Positions 42,862-54,225 of a DNA stretch of 64,000 nucleotides are shown piece by piece. Numbering within the stretch: the stretch's first letter is position 1; the number at the start of each line of letters is the position of its first letter. This stretch comes from Verrucomicrobiia bacterium (lineage in GTDB: Bacteria > Verrucomicrobiota > Verrucomicrobiia > Limisphaerales > JADLHS01). The notes beneath the pieces are model-generated. The model was not told the origin of the DNA. It made no database searches and saw only the letters and a program-made list of their open reading frames with translations. The position numbers were made by a program, and so were the translations under genes. The stretch lies in assembly GCA_023953615.1 (NCBI GenBank), contig JAMLJH010000002.1, positions 248,001 to 312,000 on the forward strand, written 5' to 3'.

Positions 42862-44460
42862 CTAATCGCCCGGTCGGAACCGTTTGAAATCTATGCCGAG
42901 GCGTTTCACGCGCAGCCCGATTTGACGTTCAGTCAGACCCAGATTCCGCGCGGCGGCGGCCATGTTGCCGTCGTTGGTTTTCAGCTCGGCCACAATCATT
43001 TCATATTCGAGCGCCGCCACCGCGGTTTGCAATGTTCCCCCGGCGCTCTTCTCAGTCGCATCGCGTTTCTGCAACGTGGGCGGCAGATGATGCGCCTCGA
43101 TGGCGGTGCCCGGGCAAAGCAGCACCGCGCGCTCGATGCAGTTTTCCAGTTCGCGAACATTGCCGGGCCAGTGATAACTGATCAGTAGATCAATGGCCGC
43201 CGTGGAAATGCGCCGCACCTTCGCGCGATTGTTCCGGCTGAACTTTTCGACAAAATGATCCGCGAGCAGGAGCACGTCTGATTTGCGTTCCCGCAACGGC
43301 GGCACGTAAATCGGAAATACATTGAGCCGATAGTAAAGGTCCGCGCGGAACTTCCCCTCCTCAATCATCGCTTCGAGATTCCGACTGGTCGCGGCAATGA
43401 TCCGCACGTCGGTGCGGATCGGCGTGTGGCTGCCGACGCGCTCGAACTCTTTTTCCTGCAACACGCGCAACAGCTTGACCTGCGTAACGGGCGACACGTC
43501 GCCGATTTCATCCAGGAACAACGTGCCGCCGTCGGCGATTTCAAACCGGCCTCGACGCATGGAGATCGCCCCGGTGAACGCGCCCCGTTCGTGGCCGAAC
43601 AGTTCGCTCTCGATAATGGATTCGGGCAAAGCTGCGCAGTTGAACTTGACGAAGGCCCGGTTTTTGCGCGGGCTTTGCTCGTGTAGCGCGTGAGCCACCA
43701 GTTCCTTGCCCACGCCGGATTCGCCGCGGATCAACACGGTGGTGCCGCTGCCCGCCACCTGTTCAATGTGCAGATACACCGACCGCATCCCGGTGGAGTT
43801 GCCGATCAGGTTCGGCGGCCGAAGACTCGACGCCAACTGCTCCTGCAGTCGTTCATTCTCCAGGCGCAACGTCTGCAAATGCGCGGCGGTCTGACGGTGA
43901 GAATGTACGCTTTGAGCGATGACATCAGCCACCAGCGATAACAGCCGCCGATCCGCCGCCAGGCTTACTTCTGTGTCGCTCCGCCGTTCGACGATCAAAC
44001 AACCCGCCACTTCTTCGCCGCATTTCAGCGGGACGCAAAGCAACGCCATTTTTTCGGAAACAACTTCAGCGACTGGTGATTGGAGATCCGCCGCAAGATC
44101 TGGCAGCACTACTGGCGCGCCGGAACGGATCACCTGGTCCGTCACGGGACGGCACCACTTCAGATAGTCCGTCTGGGTCAGTTGAGGAGACAGCCCGACC
44201 GTTTCCGCGATGGAAATGGCGTTTCGGTTCGGGTCGAGAATGATGATGCCGCCGCGTTGAAAAGCTATCGCCTGTTCCATCTGCCGCAAAACGGGGGCGA
44301 GGACCTCGCGCAGATTGGGGCGGCTTTCCAGCATGTAAGCAATGTGCAGCAACAGACTCAATCCGTCCGTCACCCGACAGCCCTTCTCCGCCGCCCAAGT
44401 GCAGACCTCCTCCGCGAAGCCAACCCACTCCGGTTTACTTTCGCTCGCGAATGATTTCAC
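42862..44460 (-). CDS. NifA/NtrC-type sigma-54 activator with GAF domain
   Basis: 532 residues, GTG start at 44460 with GGAG seven bases upstream. Domains: a GAF sensor (about 35-185), an AAA+ domain (about 215-445) with Walker A GESGVGKE, the sigma-54-contacting GAFTGA loop, Walker B GGTLFLDEIGD and the sensor-II region HWPGNVRELENCIERA, and a C-terminal helix-turn-helix (GNMAAAARNLGLTERQIGLRVKRLG, about 495-525). The order GAF-AAA-HTH without a receiver domain is that of NifA. The next gene downstream has a sigma-54 promoter and two dyads, the likely targets. It begins 43 nt after gltD. Confidence 0.9.
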   Translation of the reverse strand: MKSFASESKPEWVGFAEEVCTWAAEKGCRVTDGLSLLLHIAYMLESRPNLREVLAPVLRQMEQAIAFQRGGIIILDPNRNAISIAETVGLSPQLTQTDYLKWCRPVTDQVIRSGAPVVLPDLAADLQSPVAEVVSEKMALLCVPLKCGEEVAGCLIVERRSDTEVSLAADRRLLSLVADVIAQSVHSHRQTAAHLQTLRLENERLQEQLASSLRPPNLIGNSTGMRSVYLHIEQVAGSGTTVLIRGESGVGKELVAHALHEQSPRKNRAFVKFNCAALPESIIESELFGHERGAFTGAISMRRGRFEIADGGTLFLDEIGDVSPVTQVKLLRVLQEKEFERVGSHTPIRTDVRIIAATSRNLEAMIEEGKFRADLYYRLNVFPIYVPPLRERKSDVLLLADHFVEKFSRNNRAKVRRISTAAIDLLISYHWPGNVRELENCIERAVLLCPGTAIEAHHLPPTLQKRDATEKSAGGTLQTAVAALEYEMIVAELKTNDGNMAAAARNLGLTERQIGLRVKRLGIDFKRFRPGD

Positions 44461-44503
44461 GCGTTGTCTCCATACGGTCTATCAGCGTCCGGGACCCAGC
44501 CAC

Positions 44504-45979
44504 TCAGCGCAAGGCTTCCGACACCTCGCCCATCAAATACCGGTCACATTCGCGCGCCGCACCCCGACCTTCGTTGATCGCCCAAACAACCAGACTCTGT
44601 CCCCGCCGCATGTCTCCGGCGGCAAACACTCCGGGGAGGTTGGTGGTGAACTTGCCGGCTTCCGCCTTGACGTTGCTGCGCGCGTCTTGCTCGACTTTCA
44701 GCGCCTTTAACACCACATCTTCCGGCCCCAAAAACCCCATCGCCAACAAGACCAATTGCGCGGACAACTGTTTCTCACTGCCCGCCACCACCGCCGGGGT
44801 CAACCGCCCCTGACCATCCCGCTTCCATTCGACGCGCACGATTTCGATGCCTTGCACTTCGGTTTCACCCAGACACCGCTTTACCGTCACCAAATACTGT
44901 CGCGGATCCGCGCCAAACAACGCCGCCGCTTCCGCCTGCCCGTAATCCAGCTTGTGGACCTTCGGCCACTGCGGCCACGGATTGTCCGCCGCGCGTTGGG
45001 CCGGCGCTTGCGGCATGATTTCAAGTTGAATCAAACTCCGGCAACCCTGTCGGAGCGCGGTGCCACAACAATCCGTCCCGGTGTCCCCGCCGCCAATCAC
45101 GATCACGTCCTTGCCCGCAGCGTCAATGTACGGCACGCGCGCATCCAACAAATGCCGGGTATTGGCGGTGAGAAAATCCATTGCGAAGTGAACCCCCGCG
45201 AGTTCGCGTCCCGGCACCGATAAATCACGGGGTCGGGTCGCGCCGCCACACAAAACGACCGCGTCAAAGTCCTGCAACAGTTTTTCGGCCGGCAAATCTT
45301 TACCGACTTCACAGCGCGTAACGAACTGGATTCCCTCCTGCGCCAGCAAATCCACCCGCCGTTGCACCACGGTTTTATCGAGTTTCATGTTCGGAATGCC
45401 GTACATCAACAAACCGCCAATCCGATCCGCCCGCTCGTACACCGTGACCCGATGGCCCGCCCGGTTTAACTGTGCCGCGCACGAGAGTCCCGCCGGACCG
45501 CTGCCCACAATCGCCACCGTCTTGCCGGTGCGCTGCGTTGGGGGTTCGGCGGTGACCCAGCCTTCCGCAAAACCCCGCTCGATGATGGAATACTCGATGT
45601 TTTTGATCGTGACCGGCGGTTGGTTCATGCCCAACACGCACGAACCCTCGCATGGCGCCGGACAGACGCGGCCGGTGAAATCGGGAAAATTGTTCGTCTT
45701 ATGCAGCCGTTCAAGCGCTTCGCGCCACAGCCCCCGATACACCAGATCGTTCCATTCCGGAATCAGGTTGTGAATCGGACAGCCACTGGCCATGCCCGCC
45801 AGCAGGTTGCCGGTGTGACAAAACGGAATGCCGCAATCCATGCAACGCGCGCCCTGATGCCGAAGTTTATCCTCCGCCATCGGCTGGTGAAATTCCCGCC
45901 AGTCCTTGAGCCGTTCCAGCGGCGCGCGGTCCTCCGGCAACTCTCGTGAAAACTCCAAAAATCCGGTTGGCTTGCCCAT
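44504..45979 (-). CDS. gltD: Glutamate synthase small subunit
   Basis: 491 residues from the ATG at 45979. The N-terminal ferredoxin-like part has CMDCGIPFC and CPAPCEGSC cysteines that bind the [4Fe-4S] clusters, followed by an FAD GxGxxG ([17 protein letters not shown], about 150) and an NADPH-binding GGGDTGTDC (about 285). It passes electrons from NADPH to GltB for the reductive transfer of glutamine amide to 2-oxoglutarate. Its start is one base after the gltB stop, with AGGAGGA at the end of gltB as ribosome site, so the two are translationally linked. Confidence 0.95.
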   Translation of the reverse strand: MGKPTGFLEFSRELPEDRAPLERLKDWREFHQPMAEDKLRHQGARCMDCGIPFCHTGNLLAGMASGCPIHNLIPEWNDLVYRGLWREALERLHKTNNFPDFTGRVCPAPCEGSCVLGMNQPPVTIKNIEYSIIERGFAEGWVTAEPPTQRTGKTVAIVGSGPAGLSCAAQLNRAGHRVTVYERADRIGGLLMYGIPNMKLDKTVVQRRVDLLAQEGIQFVTRCEVGKDLPAEKLLQDFDAVVLCGGATRPRDLSVPGRELAGVHFAMDFLTANTRHLLDARVPYIDAAGKDVIVIGGGDTGTDCCGTALRQGCRSLIQLEIMPQAPAQRAADNPWPQWPKVHKLDYGQAEAAALFGADPRQYLVTVKRCLGETEVQGIEIVRVEWKRDGQGRLTPAVVAGSEKQLSAQLVLLAMGFLGPEDVVLKALKVEQDARSNVKAEAGKFTTNLPGVFAAGDMRRGQSLVVWAINEGRGAARECDRYLMGEVSEALR

Positions 45980-45980
45980 A

Positions 45981-48900
45981 TCAATGTCCTCCTGCGAGCG
46001 CGAGTTCACGCGCATTATCCTCGAAAGCCGCCAGCACTGCGGCTTCGCCGTCCAGCCCATTGGCCTCGGCGCGTTGCAGCGCCGCCAACGCGCGGCGGTA
46101 ATCCTTCGGCATCACTTTTACAAACTGCGCCGGGTCCCATTGCGCGAGGATTTCCGCGGCGCGCACACTGCCGGTCGCCTCGTGATGTCGGACAATCATC
46201 TGTCGCACCAGGTCCGTCTCCGCCGGATCGGTCAGGCTTTCCAATTCCACCATGGCCCGATTGCACTGGCGCGCAAACGCGTTGGCCTCGCCGAATACAT
46301 ACGCCACACCGCCCGACATGCCCGCGCCAAAGTTGCGACCGGTGACGCCCAACACCACCACCCGCCCGCCCGTCATGTACTCACAACCATGATCGCCCAC
46401 GCCTTCCACCACCGCCTGGGCGCCGGAGTTCCGCACGGCAAACCGTTCCCCGGCCACCCCGCGGATGTACGCCTCGCCGCCCGTGGCGCCATACAGCGCG
46501 ACGTTGCCGATGATGACGTTTTCCTCCGCCGCAAACGGAGCCTCGTCCGGCGGGCGGACGATGATCTTGCCGCCGCTCAATCCCTTGCCGAGATAATCAT
46601 TGGCGTCGCCCACCAGCGTGAGCGTCAGCCCGCGCGGCACGAACGCGCCGAAGCTTTGACCGGCGCTGCCGTGAAAATTCAACCGCACCGTATCCGCCGG
46701 CAGCCCCGCCGCGCCGTGCCGTCGGGTGATCTCGCTGCCCACCAGCGTGCCGACCACGCGATGGATATTGCGCACCGGTAAAGTCGCTTGAACTGCCTGG
46801 CCATGCTCCCAGGCCGGGCGACACAGCTCCCACAACTCGCGCCGGTCAAAGGTCGCCTCAATTCCATGGTCTTGCGCCATCTGACAATGGCGGCCGACCT
46901 CGGGCGGCACCTCTGGTTGGTGAAAAATCCTTTCGTAGTCCAGCCCCTGCGCTTTCCAATGCTCCACGGCGGAGCGCATTTCCAGTTTGTCCACCCGCCC
47001 CACCATTTCGATGAGGGTGCGAAAGCCGAGTTGCGCCATCAGTTCCCGAACTTCCTGGGCGATGAAGCGCATGAAGTTGACCACATGCTCCGGGGCGCCG
47101 GCAAACCTGGCTCGCAAGCGCGGGTCCTGAGTGGCAATCCCCACCGGGCAGGTGTTCAAGTGGCAGACCCGCATCAAAATACAACCCAGCGCCGCCAACG
47201 GCGCCGTCGCAAAACCAAATTCTTCCGCGCCCAACAACGCGGCGATCACCACGTCCCGACCGGTTTTCAACTGGCCGTCGGCCTCGACCACGATGCGGCT
47301 GCGAAGGTTATTGAGCAGCAGGGTTTGTTGCGTTTCGGCCAGCCCCAATTCCCACGGGGCGCCCGCGTGTTTGATGGATGAAAGCGGCGACGCGCCAGTC
47401 CCGCCATCGTGACCGGAAATCAACACGACATCCGCGTGTGCCTTCGCCACTCCGGCGGCGATGGTGCCGACGCCGATTTCGGCCACGAGCTTGACGCTGA
47501 TCCGCGCTTCCGAGTTCGCACACTTCAGATCGTGGATGAGTTCGGCCAGGTCTTCGATGGAGTAAATGTCGTGATGCGGCGGCGGCGAAATCAGCCCCAC
47601 CCCGGCGGTGGTGCCGCGCGTCTTCGCAATCCACGGATAGACCTTCGTGCCCGGCAACTCGCCGCCCTCGCCCGGTTTTGCGCCCTGCGCCATCTTGATT
47701 TGAAGTTCTTTGGCCTGCGTCAGGTACAAGCTCGTCACGCCAAATCGCCCGCTCGCGACCTGTTTGATGGCGGAGTTCTTTGAATCCCCGTTGGGTTCGC
47801 GGACGTAGCGGGCCGGGTCCTCGCCGCCTTCGCCGGTATTGCTCTTGCCACCGAGCCGGTTCATGGCAATCGCCAGGGCTTCATGGGCTTCCTGGCTGAT
47901 CGAACCGTAACTCATCGCGCCAGTCTTAAACCGTCGCACGAGGCTCTCGACCGATTCGACCTCCTCCAACGGAATGGGTGTCGGCGCATACTTGAATTGA
48001 AACAACCCGCGTAGTGTGCAAAGTCGGCGCGCTTGATTGTTGACCGCCTCGGAATACTCCTGAAAGACCCGATAGTTGTCGGTGCGCACGGCGAGTTGCA
48101 GTTTTTGGACGGTCTCGGGATTGAATAGATGCCGTTCGCCACCCTGCCGCCATTGATATTGGCCGCCGGTATCCAGCGTGGAGTCCTGCCCGGGGCGTTC
48201 CGGGAACGCGCACCGGTGCCGCCGCAGCGCTTCCTCGGCCAGCTCTTCAATGCCGATGCCTTCGATACGCGAAGCGGTCCAGGTGAAATACTTGTCAATC
48301 ACCCACGAGTTCAATCCAATCGCCTCAAAAATCTGCGCGCCCCGGTACGATTGAATCGTGGAAATGCCCATCTTGGCCATCGTTTTGACGACGCCTTTCG
48401 TGGCCGCTTGGAGAAAGTTTTGAACCGCTTGTGGGTACTCGATACCGATCAACATTTCTTGTCGAATCAGATCTTCGATTGATTCAAACGCCAGGTAGGG
48501 ATTGATGGCGCTGACGCCGTAGCCGAGCAACAACGCAAAATGATGCACCTCGCGCGGTTCGGCAGACTCCAAAATCAGGCTGGCGCGAGTGCGCGTGCCC
48601 TGTCGGATCAGGTGATGGTTGACCGCCGACACCGCCAGCAACGCCGGGATCGCCGCTTGATCCGGGCTGATGCCGCGATCGGATAAAATGATCAGCGTGT
48701 GTCCGTCCCGAATCGCCTGCGTGACCTGCTGGCAGAGCTGATCCACGGCGCGCTCCAAACCCCGGGCGCCGCCGGCGGCCGGAAACAAGAGCGGCAACGT
48801 GACCGGCTTGAATTTTGGCAACTGACAGTGCTGGAGCTTCGCCAATTCCTCATTCGACAGGAGGGGAGTGCGAAGCTTGATATTGGCGCAATTCTCGGGC

Positions 48901-50570
48901 GCGGACTGGAGCAGGTTGCCTCCAGGGCCAAGCGCGGTTTCAGTGCTGGTGACAATCTCCTCCCGGATGGCGTCAATCGGCGGATTGGTCACTTGAGCGA
49001 ACAGTTGCTTGAAATAGTTGTAGAGCAACTGCGGCTGATCGGAGAGCACCGCCAGCGGCGTGTCGGTGCCCATGGAGCCGATGGGTTGCACGCCGTCTCG
49101 CGCCATCGGCACCAGAATCAGGCGCAAATCCTCGAACGTGTAGCCAAACGCCCGTTGCCGCGGCAGCAGTGTGGCGGGGTCAGACGGCGGGGTTTCCCGC
49201 TCCGGCAAATCTTCAAGCGTGGTCTGCTGCGCGTTCAACCACAGCCGGTAAGGTTTTTCCGCCGCCACGGTGGCTTTAATTTCCTCGTCGGAAATAATCC
49301 GTCCCTGAGCGGTGTCGAGCAGGAACATGTGCCCCGGTTGCAAGCGCCCTTTGCGCACCACCTCCGATGCCGGAATGTCAAGCACCCCCACTTCGCTGGC
49401 CAGCACCACCCGATCATCTTTCGTAACGTAATACCGGGCGGGACGCAGGCCGTTGCGGTCGAGCGTCGCGCCGATCTGGACTCCGTCGGTGAACACCACG
49501 CTGGCCGGTCCGTCCCACGGCTCCATCAAGCAGGAGTGATAAGCGTAAAACGCCTTCTTCGCGTCGCTCATGCTTTCGTGACCGGCCCACGGCTCCGGAA
49601 TCATCATCATCATCGCGTGCGGTAATGACCGTCCGGCCAACACCAGAAACTCCAGTACGTTGTCGAACATTGCCGAGTCGGAGCCATCCTCATTGATGAT
49701 GGGAAACAGTTTTTTGAGGTCCGCGCCAAACACCTCGGAAACCAGCGTCGCCTGCCGTGCCAGCATCCAGTTGACGTTGCCGCGCAAAGTGTTGATTTCG
49801 CCATTGTGCGCGACGTAGCGGTAGGGATGCGCGCGCTCCCAGCTCGGAAAGGTATTGGTCGAAAATCGGGAATGTACCAACGCCAGCGCGGAGGCCAGCG
49901 CCGGATCGCTGAGATCGGGAAAATAGGCGTCCAACTGATCAGGCAACAGCATGCCTTTGTAGATGATGGTTTTGTGCGACAGGCTGGGAATGTAAAATTG
50001 CCCGCCGCCTTTGATGCCGGAATAGCGGATGCCTTTTTCCGCGAGCTTGCGGATCAGATACAACTTGCGCTCGAACGCCAGATCGTCGGTCAGGCTCGCG
50101 TCACGGCCAATGAAAACCTGCCGGATGATTGGCTCGTTTTGTCGCGCCCAACCGCCCAACGCCGCATTACAGGTTGGCACCGGTCGCCACCCGAGCAAGG
50201 TCTGTCCTTCCGCGTCCACGATCTCTTCAAATAACTTCTCGCACTTGTAACGGTCCGTCCGGTTCTGCGGCAAAAAGACCATGCCCACGCCGTATTCCCG
50301 CGGACCGGGCAGAACGATTTGTTCTCGCCGACACGCAGCCGCCAAAAACTCATGCGGCACTTGCAGCAGAATCCCAGCGCCATCGCCGGTATTGGCTTCG
50401 CTGCCGCTGGCGCCGCGGTGCTGCAAATTATTCAAAACTTGCAGCGCTTGACGAACGATCGCGTGAGATTGACGGCCCCGAATGTCCGCCACAAAGCCCA
50501 CGCCGCAGGCATCATGTTCCAGTGCGGGATCGTACAATCCTTGCCGAGAGGGAAAACCAGGAGGAGTCAT
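45981..50570 (-). CDS. gltB: Glutamate synthase large subunit
   Basis: 1529 residues, full length. The N-terminal nucleophile amidotransferase is recognised by ACGVGFVAD, where the Cys at residue 22 becomes residue 1 after removal of the short propeptide. The FMN-binding synthase barrel follows, with [10 protein letters not shown] and [13 protein letters not shown], and the [3Fe-4S] cysteines in [15 protein letters not shown] (near 1150). The C-terminal GXGXG beta-helix is present ([23 protein letters not shown]). Together with GltD it makes two glutamates. It begins five nt after the lrp-like gene. Confidence 0.97.
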   Translation of the reverse strand: MTPPGFPSRQGLYDPALEHDACGVGFVADIRGRQSHAIVRQALQVLNNLQHRGASGSEANTGDGAGILLQVPHEFLAAACRREQIVLPGPREYGVGMVFLPQNRTDRYKCEKLFEEIVDAEGQTLLGWRPVPTCNAALGGWARQNEPIIRQVFIGRDASLTDDLAFERKLYLIRKLAEKGIRYSGIKGGGQFYIPSLSHKTIIYKGMLLPDQLDAYFPDLSDPALASALALVHSRFSTNTFPSWERAHPYRYVAHNGEINTLRGNVNWMLARQATLVSEVFGADLKKLFPIINEDGSDSAMFDNVLEFLVLAGRSLPHAMMMMIPEPWAGHESMSDAKKAFYAYHSCLMEPWDGPASVVFTDGVQIGATLDRNGLRPARYYVTKDDRVVLASEVGVLDIPASEVVRKGRLQPGHMFLLDTAQGRIISDEEIKATVAAEKPYRLWLNAQQTTLEDLPERETPPSDPATLLPRQRAFGYTFEDLRLILVPMARDGVQPIGSMGTDTPLAVLSDQPQLLYNYFKQLFAQVTNPPIDAIREEIVTSTETALGPGGNLLQSAPENCANIKLRTPLLSNEELAKLQHCQLPKFKPVTLPLLFPAAGGARGLERAVDQLCQQVTQAIRDGHTLIILSDRGISPDQAAIPALLAVSAVNHHLIRQGTRTRASLILESAEPREVHHFALLLGYGVSAINPYLAFESIEDLIRQEMLIGIEYPQAVQNFLQAATKGVVKTMAKMGISTIQSYRGAQIFEAIGLNSWVIDKYFTWTASRIEGIGIEELAEEALRRHRCAFPERPGQDSTLDTGGQYQWRQGGERHLFNPETVQKLQLAVRTDNYRVFQEYSEAVNNQARRLCTLRGLFQFKYAPTPIPLEEVESVESLVRRFKTGAMSYGSISQEAHEALAIAMNRLGGKSNTGEGGEDPARYVREPNGDSKNSAIKQVASGRFGVTSLYLTQAKELQIKMAQGAKPGEGGELPGTKVYPWIAKTRGTTAGVGLISPPPHHDIYSIEDLAELIHDLKCANSEARISVKLVAEIGVGTIAAGVAKAHADVVLISGHDGGTGASPLSSIKHAGAPWELGLAETQQTLLLNNLRSRIVVEADGQLKTGRDVVIAALLGAEEFGFATAPLAALGCILMRVCHLNTCPVGIATQDPRLRARFAGAPEHVVNFMRFIAQEVRELMAQLGFRTLIEMVGRVDKLEMRSAVEHWKAQGLDYERIFHQPEVPPEVGRHCQMAQDHGIEATFDRRELWELCRPAWEHGQAVQATLPVRNIHRVVGTLVGSEITRRHGAAGLPADTVRLNFHGSAGQSFGAFVPRGLTLTLVGDANDYLGKGLSGGKIIVRPPDEAPFAAEENVIIGNVALYGATGGEAYIRGVAGERFAVRNSGAQAVVEGVGDHGCEYMTGGRVVVLGVTGRNFGAGMSGGVAYVFGEANAFARQCNRAMVELESLTDPAETDLVRQMIVRHHEATGSVRAAEILAQWDPAQFVKVMPKDYRRALAALQRAEANGLDGEAAVLAAFEDNARELALAGGH

Positions 50571-50575
50571 AACGT

Positions 50576-51172
50576 TTAGCCAACAAAAATTGCGTCCTTG
50601 GGCCAGTCTTCCCGAAGCACGCCGCCCCGCATATTCACCAGCGGGACATAGTTGTGGAGGATGCGGATGGGCGCGAGAAGCCGAATCGAGGAAACTTCTT
50701 CGATGGAATCCGGCCCATGATTCTTACGCAATGAGGGAATGATGGTCGCGTGCATGTTCTCCACAATGTCCGTCGCGTGTTTACCCTCGACGATCATGAT
50801 CAAGGCGACGCGACCTTCGGTCTCCGCGATGTGTGATTCGTAGATCAAATCCGTAAAAATCGTGCGGATGTTTGGCTCGTGTTTGATCTCCTCCACGATT
50901 TGCGTGACCGTGATGCCAATCCGGAACTTGATCACATACAGATGCCGCGCGCTAAAACGGGCGGTGCCGCGTTCCTGCATATCCAACGCGCAGTAGTAAC
51001 TCAGCAACCCTTCCTCCTCGAGCTTCTTGCGCTTGCGCCGCACGGTCGGAGTTGGCACCGACGTCAACTTGCCGATTTGATTGTCGCTGAGCCGCGGATC
51101 GCGAATCAGGGCGCGAACAATCAACCGTTCCTGATCGTCAAGCGAGCGCTTTTCGTGTTCTTCAATACTCAT
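50576..51172 (-). CDS. Lrp/AsnC-family transcriptional regulator
   Basis: 198 residues from the ATG at 51172 (a TTG at 51181 is in frame). The N-terminal winged helix ([19 protein letters not shown], then [21 protein letters not shown]) and the following alpha/beta effector region are those of Lrp/AsnC regulators, though the C-terminal RAM domain is longer than usual. It is the first gene of the nitrogen block, five nt before gltB, so it probably controls gltBD and may sense glutamine or another amino acid. A palindrome sits just upstream of the start. Confidence 0.85.
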   Translation of the reverse strand: MSIEEHEKRSLDDQERLIVRALIRDPRLSDNQIGKLTSVPTPTVRRKRKKLEEEGLLSYYCALDMQERGTARFSARHLYVIKFRIGITVTQIVEEIKHEPNIRTIFTDLIYESHIAETEGRVALIMIVEGKHATDIVENMHATIIPSLRKNHGPDSIEEVSSIRLLAPIRILHNYVPLVNMRGGVLREDWPKDAIFVG

Positions 51173-51185
51173 ATTATTCAAGAAA

Positions 51186-51231
51186 GTTCATATAATGAAC
51201 TATTTTTAACGAACATATAATAATTGTGAAC
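51186..51231. promoter_or_regulatory. Operator-like region of the lrp-like gene
   Basis: A perfect inverted repeat GTTCAT-N3-ATGAAC at 51186-51200, followed by two further GAAC half-sites at 51211 and 51228 in the same orientation as the right arm. It is AT-rich and lies immediately upstream of the regulator's start, a typical place for autoregulation. Confidence 0.5.
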
Positions 51232-51292
51232 AACATGCAACACAAAATTCCACTAAAAAACAATTTCACATTCAAGCGGTGAAGTTTGCGTC

Positions 51293-51486
51293 AAGGTGAG
51301 AAAAATGTTCTGATTAGAGTTTGTGATGCACTTTTGACGAGGAAGGATTTGAGTATGAGCATCGCCACAGCGAGCCAATGATACTCCGCCAATGTGGACG
51401 CCAGTCGCTCATAAGCGCGGGCGAGTCTGCGAAAGCGAAAAATGTGCGCTCCACCATCCAGCGACGCGGTAACAGCAGTTCAATTT
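51293..51486 (-). mobile_element. IS5-type transposase C-terminal remnant
   Basis: The minus strand reads LLLPRRWMVERTFF, then after a frameshift RLARAYERLASTLAEYHWLAVAMLIL, which corresponds to the conserved end of IS5/IS427-type transposases (RRWVVERTxAWLxRxRRLxKDYERL..). Only this tail remains, with the frame broken near 51425, so it is inactive. The rest of the element is missing. Confidence 0.6.
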
Positions 51487-51593
51487 GCAGCTTAACGCGG
51501 TTTCAACCGCGAAAATAGAAAAGCGTGCTATTATCGTTTTTAAGCTTTTATGAAAATAGCGATATGTGGTATTTTCATCAGCGAAAGTGACCG

Positions 51594-52745
51594 ATGCCAA
51601 GAAAATCAAACATTCCGGGCAAGAAAGTGTCGCAAGGCGGCTATGCCGCCTTTGTGCCTGCGCCGCTGCCGCCGAAGCTCGATTGGACGCCCCGGCTGAT
51701 CCGCGTGCTGTCCGACGCCGACCGCCTAATCGGCAAATTGGCCGGCGAAGGCGGGCGCCTGCCCAATCCGCATATTTTGATGCGTCCGTTTCTGCAACGC
51801 GAAGCCGTGCTGTCCAGCAAGATTGAGGGCACGCAAGCGACGCTGGGCGAATTGCTGGCAGCAGAAGCCGGTGTAGCCGTGGATCGTAGTCCCGACGATT
51901 TGCGGGAGGTTGGCAATTATGTCGTGGCACTCGAACACGGCATTGCCCACCTCAAGGAACTTCCACTGTGTGTCCGCATCATCCGCGAATTGCACGAGAA
52001 ACTCATGACCGGCGTGCGCGGGCAACAAGCCACACCGGGGCGATTTCGTGAAATTCAGAACTGGATTGGCAAACCGGGCAGCACGCTGGCAACGGCTTCC
52101 TTCGTTCCGCCACCGCCGGAAGAGGTGGAAACCTGTTTGGCCGCATGGGAAAAATTTCTGCACGAATCAGAGCTGCCACCCTTGGTCACGATTGCGCTGG
52201 CGCATTACCAGTTTGAGGCCATCCATCCGTTTTTGGACGGCAATGGGCGCGTTGGTCGTTTGCTGATTACCTTGTTCTTGATTGAACGGCAGATTTTACC
52301 GACACCACTGCTGTATCTGTCGGCATTTTTTGAAGCCGCGCGACGTGATTATTACGACGGACTGCGCGGCGTCAGCGAAAATGGCGAGTGGAATGAATGG
52401 CTGGAATACTTTTTGCAAGGCGTGGCCCGGATGTCAGAAGATGCGTTGAGCCGGGCGGCGCGCATCAACAGCAAGCTGATCGAATGGCAAAAAAAGGTCG
52501 CCGGGGATTCGACAAATGCACCGCTGCGTGTGGTCGAACTCTTGATGGCGAATCCGTTCATCACCGCCAAAGGCGCGGCTGAAAAACTAGGCGTGGCTTT
52601 CACCACGGCGCAACGAGCCATTGAGCGATTGGAGCGGCTTGGAATTGTGAAGCAATCAGGAGATGCGAAACGCGATCGGGTTTATTGCGCCAAGGCATTG
52701 CTCGATATTTTGGAAGAGCCGGCACGGTTGACTTCGCATGAATAA
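51594..52745 (+). CDS. Fic-domain protein with N-terminal inhibitory motif
   Basis: 383 residues. The Fic active-site loop HPFLDGNGRVGR is near residue 210-222 (Fic consensus HxFx(D/E)GNGRxxR), so AMP transfer to a protein hydroxyl is likely. An upstream SSKIEG (about 75-80) fits the inhibitory motif (S/T)xxxE(G/N) and would block ATP binding in the autoinhibited state (class II Fic). The C-terminus (from about 300) carries a winged helix-turn-helix (TAKGAAEKLGVAFTTAQRAIERLERLG), as in many Fic-HTH proteins. It lies next to IS and mobile remnants and may have been acquired. The target is unknown. Confidence 0.9.
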   Translation: MPRKSNIPGKKVSQGGYAAFVPAPLPPKLDWTPRLIRVLSDADRLIGKLAGEGGRLPNPHILMRPFLQREAVLSSKIEGTQATLGELLAAEAGVAVDRSPDDLREVGNYVVALEHGIAHLKELPLCVRIIRELHEKLMTGVRGQQATPGRFREIQNWIGKPGSTLATASFVPPPPEEVETCLAAWEKFLHESELPPLVTIALAHYQFEAIHPFLDGNGRVGRLLITLFLIERQILPTPLLYLSAFFEAARRDYYDGLRGVSENGEWNEWLEYFLQGVARMSEDALSRAARINSKLIEWQKKVAGDSTNAPLRVVELLMANPFITAKGAAEKLGVAFTTAQRAIERLERLGIVKQSGDAKRDRVYCAKALLDILEEPARLTSHE

Positions 52746-53037
52746 TTTCAACTGGCACTCAATCGGCCAGTTGCCTGCGGTATTGCGCCATCCATTTCGC
52801 AAAACCAGAGATGCAGACTCCGAGCGTGATTCCTAAGCGCAAACTCTTGGCGCAGCGAGCGCGGTCAGGGAGGAACGAAAAACGGCGAGCCATTTTTGTT
52901 TGAGTCGTTTTTTTTGTAGCGTCCTTGACGGCGTGAGCGAGCCATATGATTCCAGCGCGAGGCACGCTCGGTCGGTGACTTTTTCCGCCTCAGTGAATCT
53001 GACGCCAATTTTATTTGCACCTGAATAGCTGTGGTCG
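52746..53037. other. Intergenic, nothing recognised
   Basis: About 290 bases after the Fic gene. Only short open frames without a recognisable product. Probably residual mobile-element DNA. Confidence 0.35.
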
Positions 53038-53256
53038 GTGGTGTTTGTTATGCAATACGAACACCGTCAGCGGGAATGTATCAATTGCAAGCGAGCCTTT
53101 GTTCCCGATCCCCGCAGCCACCATCGCCAAATGTTCCGCTCAAATCCCGCCTGCAAAAAAGCCAGCAAGGCGTTGAGTCAAAAATTCTGGCCCGCCAAGC
53201 CGGAAAACCAAAATTACTGGCACGGGCCGGATCAACTTGAGCGTGTGCGTGCCTAG
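53038..53256 (+). pseudogene. Zinc-ribbon-like protein fragment
   Basis: 72 residues beginning with CINCKRAFVPDP and ending GPDQLERVRA. A Cys pair, a later Cys and basic residues suggest a metal-binding fold. In relatives I recall, the text continues after ERVRAW into a longer protein, so this frame appears to end early. Found near transposons and integrative elements in this group of bacteria, function unknown. Confidence 0.4.
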
Positions 53257-54184
53257 CGTCGGGTATATCGTCTTTCAACTGGACGCCAACTTGGACGCTG
53301 CGCGTCTGCCAAGCGAACTGCTGCGCGGATTCCAGCGGGAATTGCCGGGACGCCCTCCGGCTGTTGCGTTAACCTCCGTGCGGATACTTGCAGTGTAATG
53401 CGAGGTGTTTCCCGGCAACAACTCAGACACGGCTCGGGATGCGGTGCGAGCACGGACTGACTACGGCTACAGACGCGGCGGCGGTCATGGACGGAACGTG
53501 GACATGGACAAATCCCGGATGTAGTCGTGGACTGGATGTGGGCGTGGACAGACTGCGGACACGGATATTGTGTGAACGTTATGCGAGTGAACCGCAACTA
53601 TTGCAAAGACCTTTTCAGGCCATGCGCGGATGCCGCCCGCATGTCGCCCAGCTACGGCGCGGCTACTGTGCGGAAATCGCCTGGGACCTTCCGCCCGACG
53701 CTGCGGGGCCGGGGCGCGGACACGGCGCGACCATTGCGCGGCTGGTGGCCTATATTGATGTAAGGGGATGGTGTCTAACCAAAATACCGGCTTTCCCATT
53801 CCCGAAAGCCGCCACCGATCTCGTTCGGTTGAACGTGTCAAAATTCGCGCACTGATGTGCTGATGACCACGCACTGAACGAGCGTTCTGAAACCGCCAGC
53901 GAAACGGAGCGGGTCGGGAGTGAGGTGAACGGACGACGGCGACGTGGCGCGCGGTTTCAGGAACGTCCGTTGAGTGCGACGCTAGGTTTCTATTGGAGGC
54001 GATTGGTCTGGTCGGTTGCTGAATACCTGGAAGCAAGCCGTCCAGTCCAGGCGCCGACCATTCATCAAATCAGCGAGACAGCACATGCCAAGCTATCCTC
54101 CTTTGGTGGCTTGTGGGTTCGGTCACGTTGCTTCCGAGCCACAGCGGATGCACCCGGATGAACTCGTCTTCTCCGGCGATCCCC
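53257..54184. other. Long non-coding or decayed stretch
   Basis: About 930 bases with only short or unconvincing open frames on both strands. No motif of a known family is readable, and composition is less regular than in neighbouring genes. It fits a decayed part of the tRNA-linked mobile region. A short minus-strand frame at 54070-54225 is described separately. Confidence 0.45.
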
Positions 54185-54225
54185 TTAGCGGCTCGCAAGA
54201 CATGCTCGATCTCGGAGCGCTGCAT
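54070..54225 (-). pseudogene. N-terminal fragment, possible DUF6036-type nucleotidyltransferase
   Basis: The frame from ATG 54225 reads MQRSEIEHVLRAAKGIAGED, then degenerates. This opening resembles the first residues of DUF6036 nucleotidyltransferase-like proteins (MxRxELExxxRAxxxIxxExE) that I recall as partners in toxin-antitoxin-like pairs. It overlaps the end of the upstream small protein by about 40 nt, as such pairs often do. A frame break follows, so it is probably dead. Low confidence. Confidence 0.3.

Noticed and set aside
53485-54036. 183-residue minus-strand frame in the decayed region
   Set aside because: Low-complexity Arg/Pro/Ser composition, no start site and no family match; probably chance.
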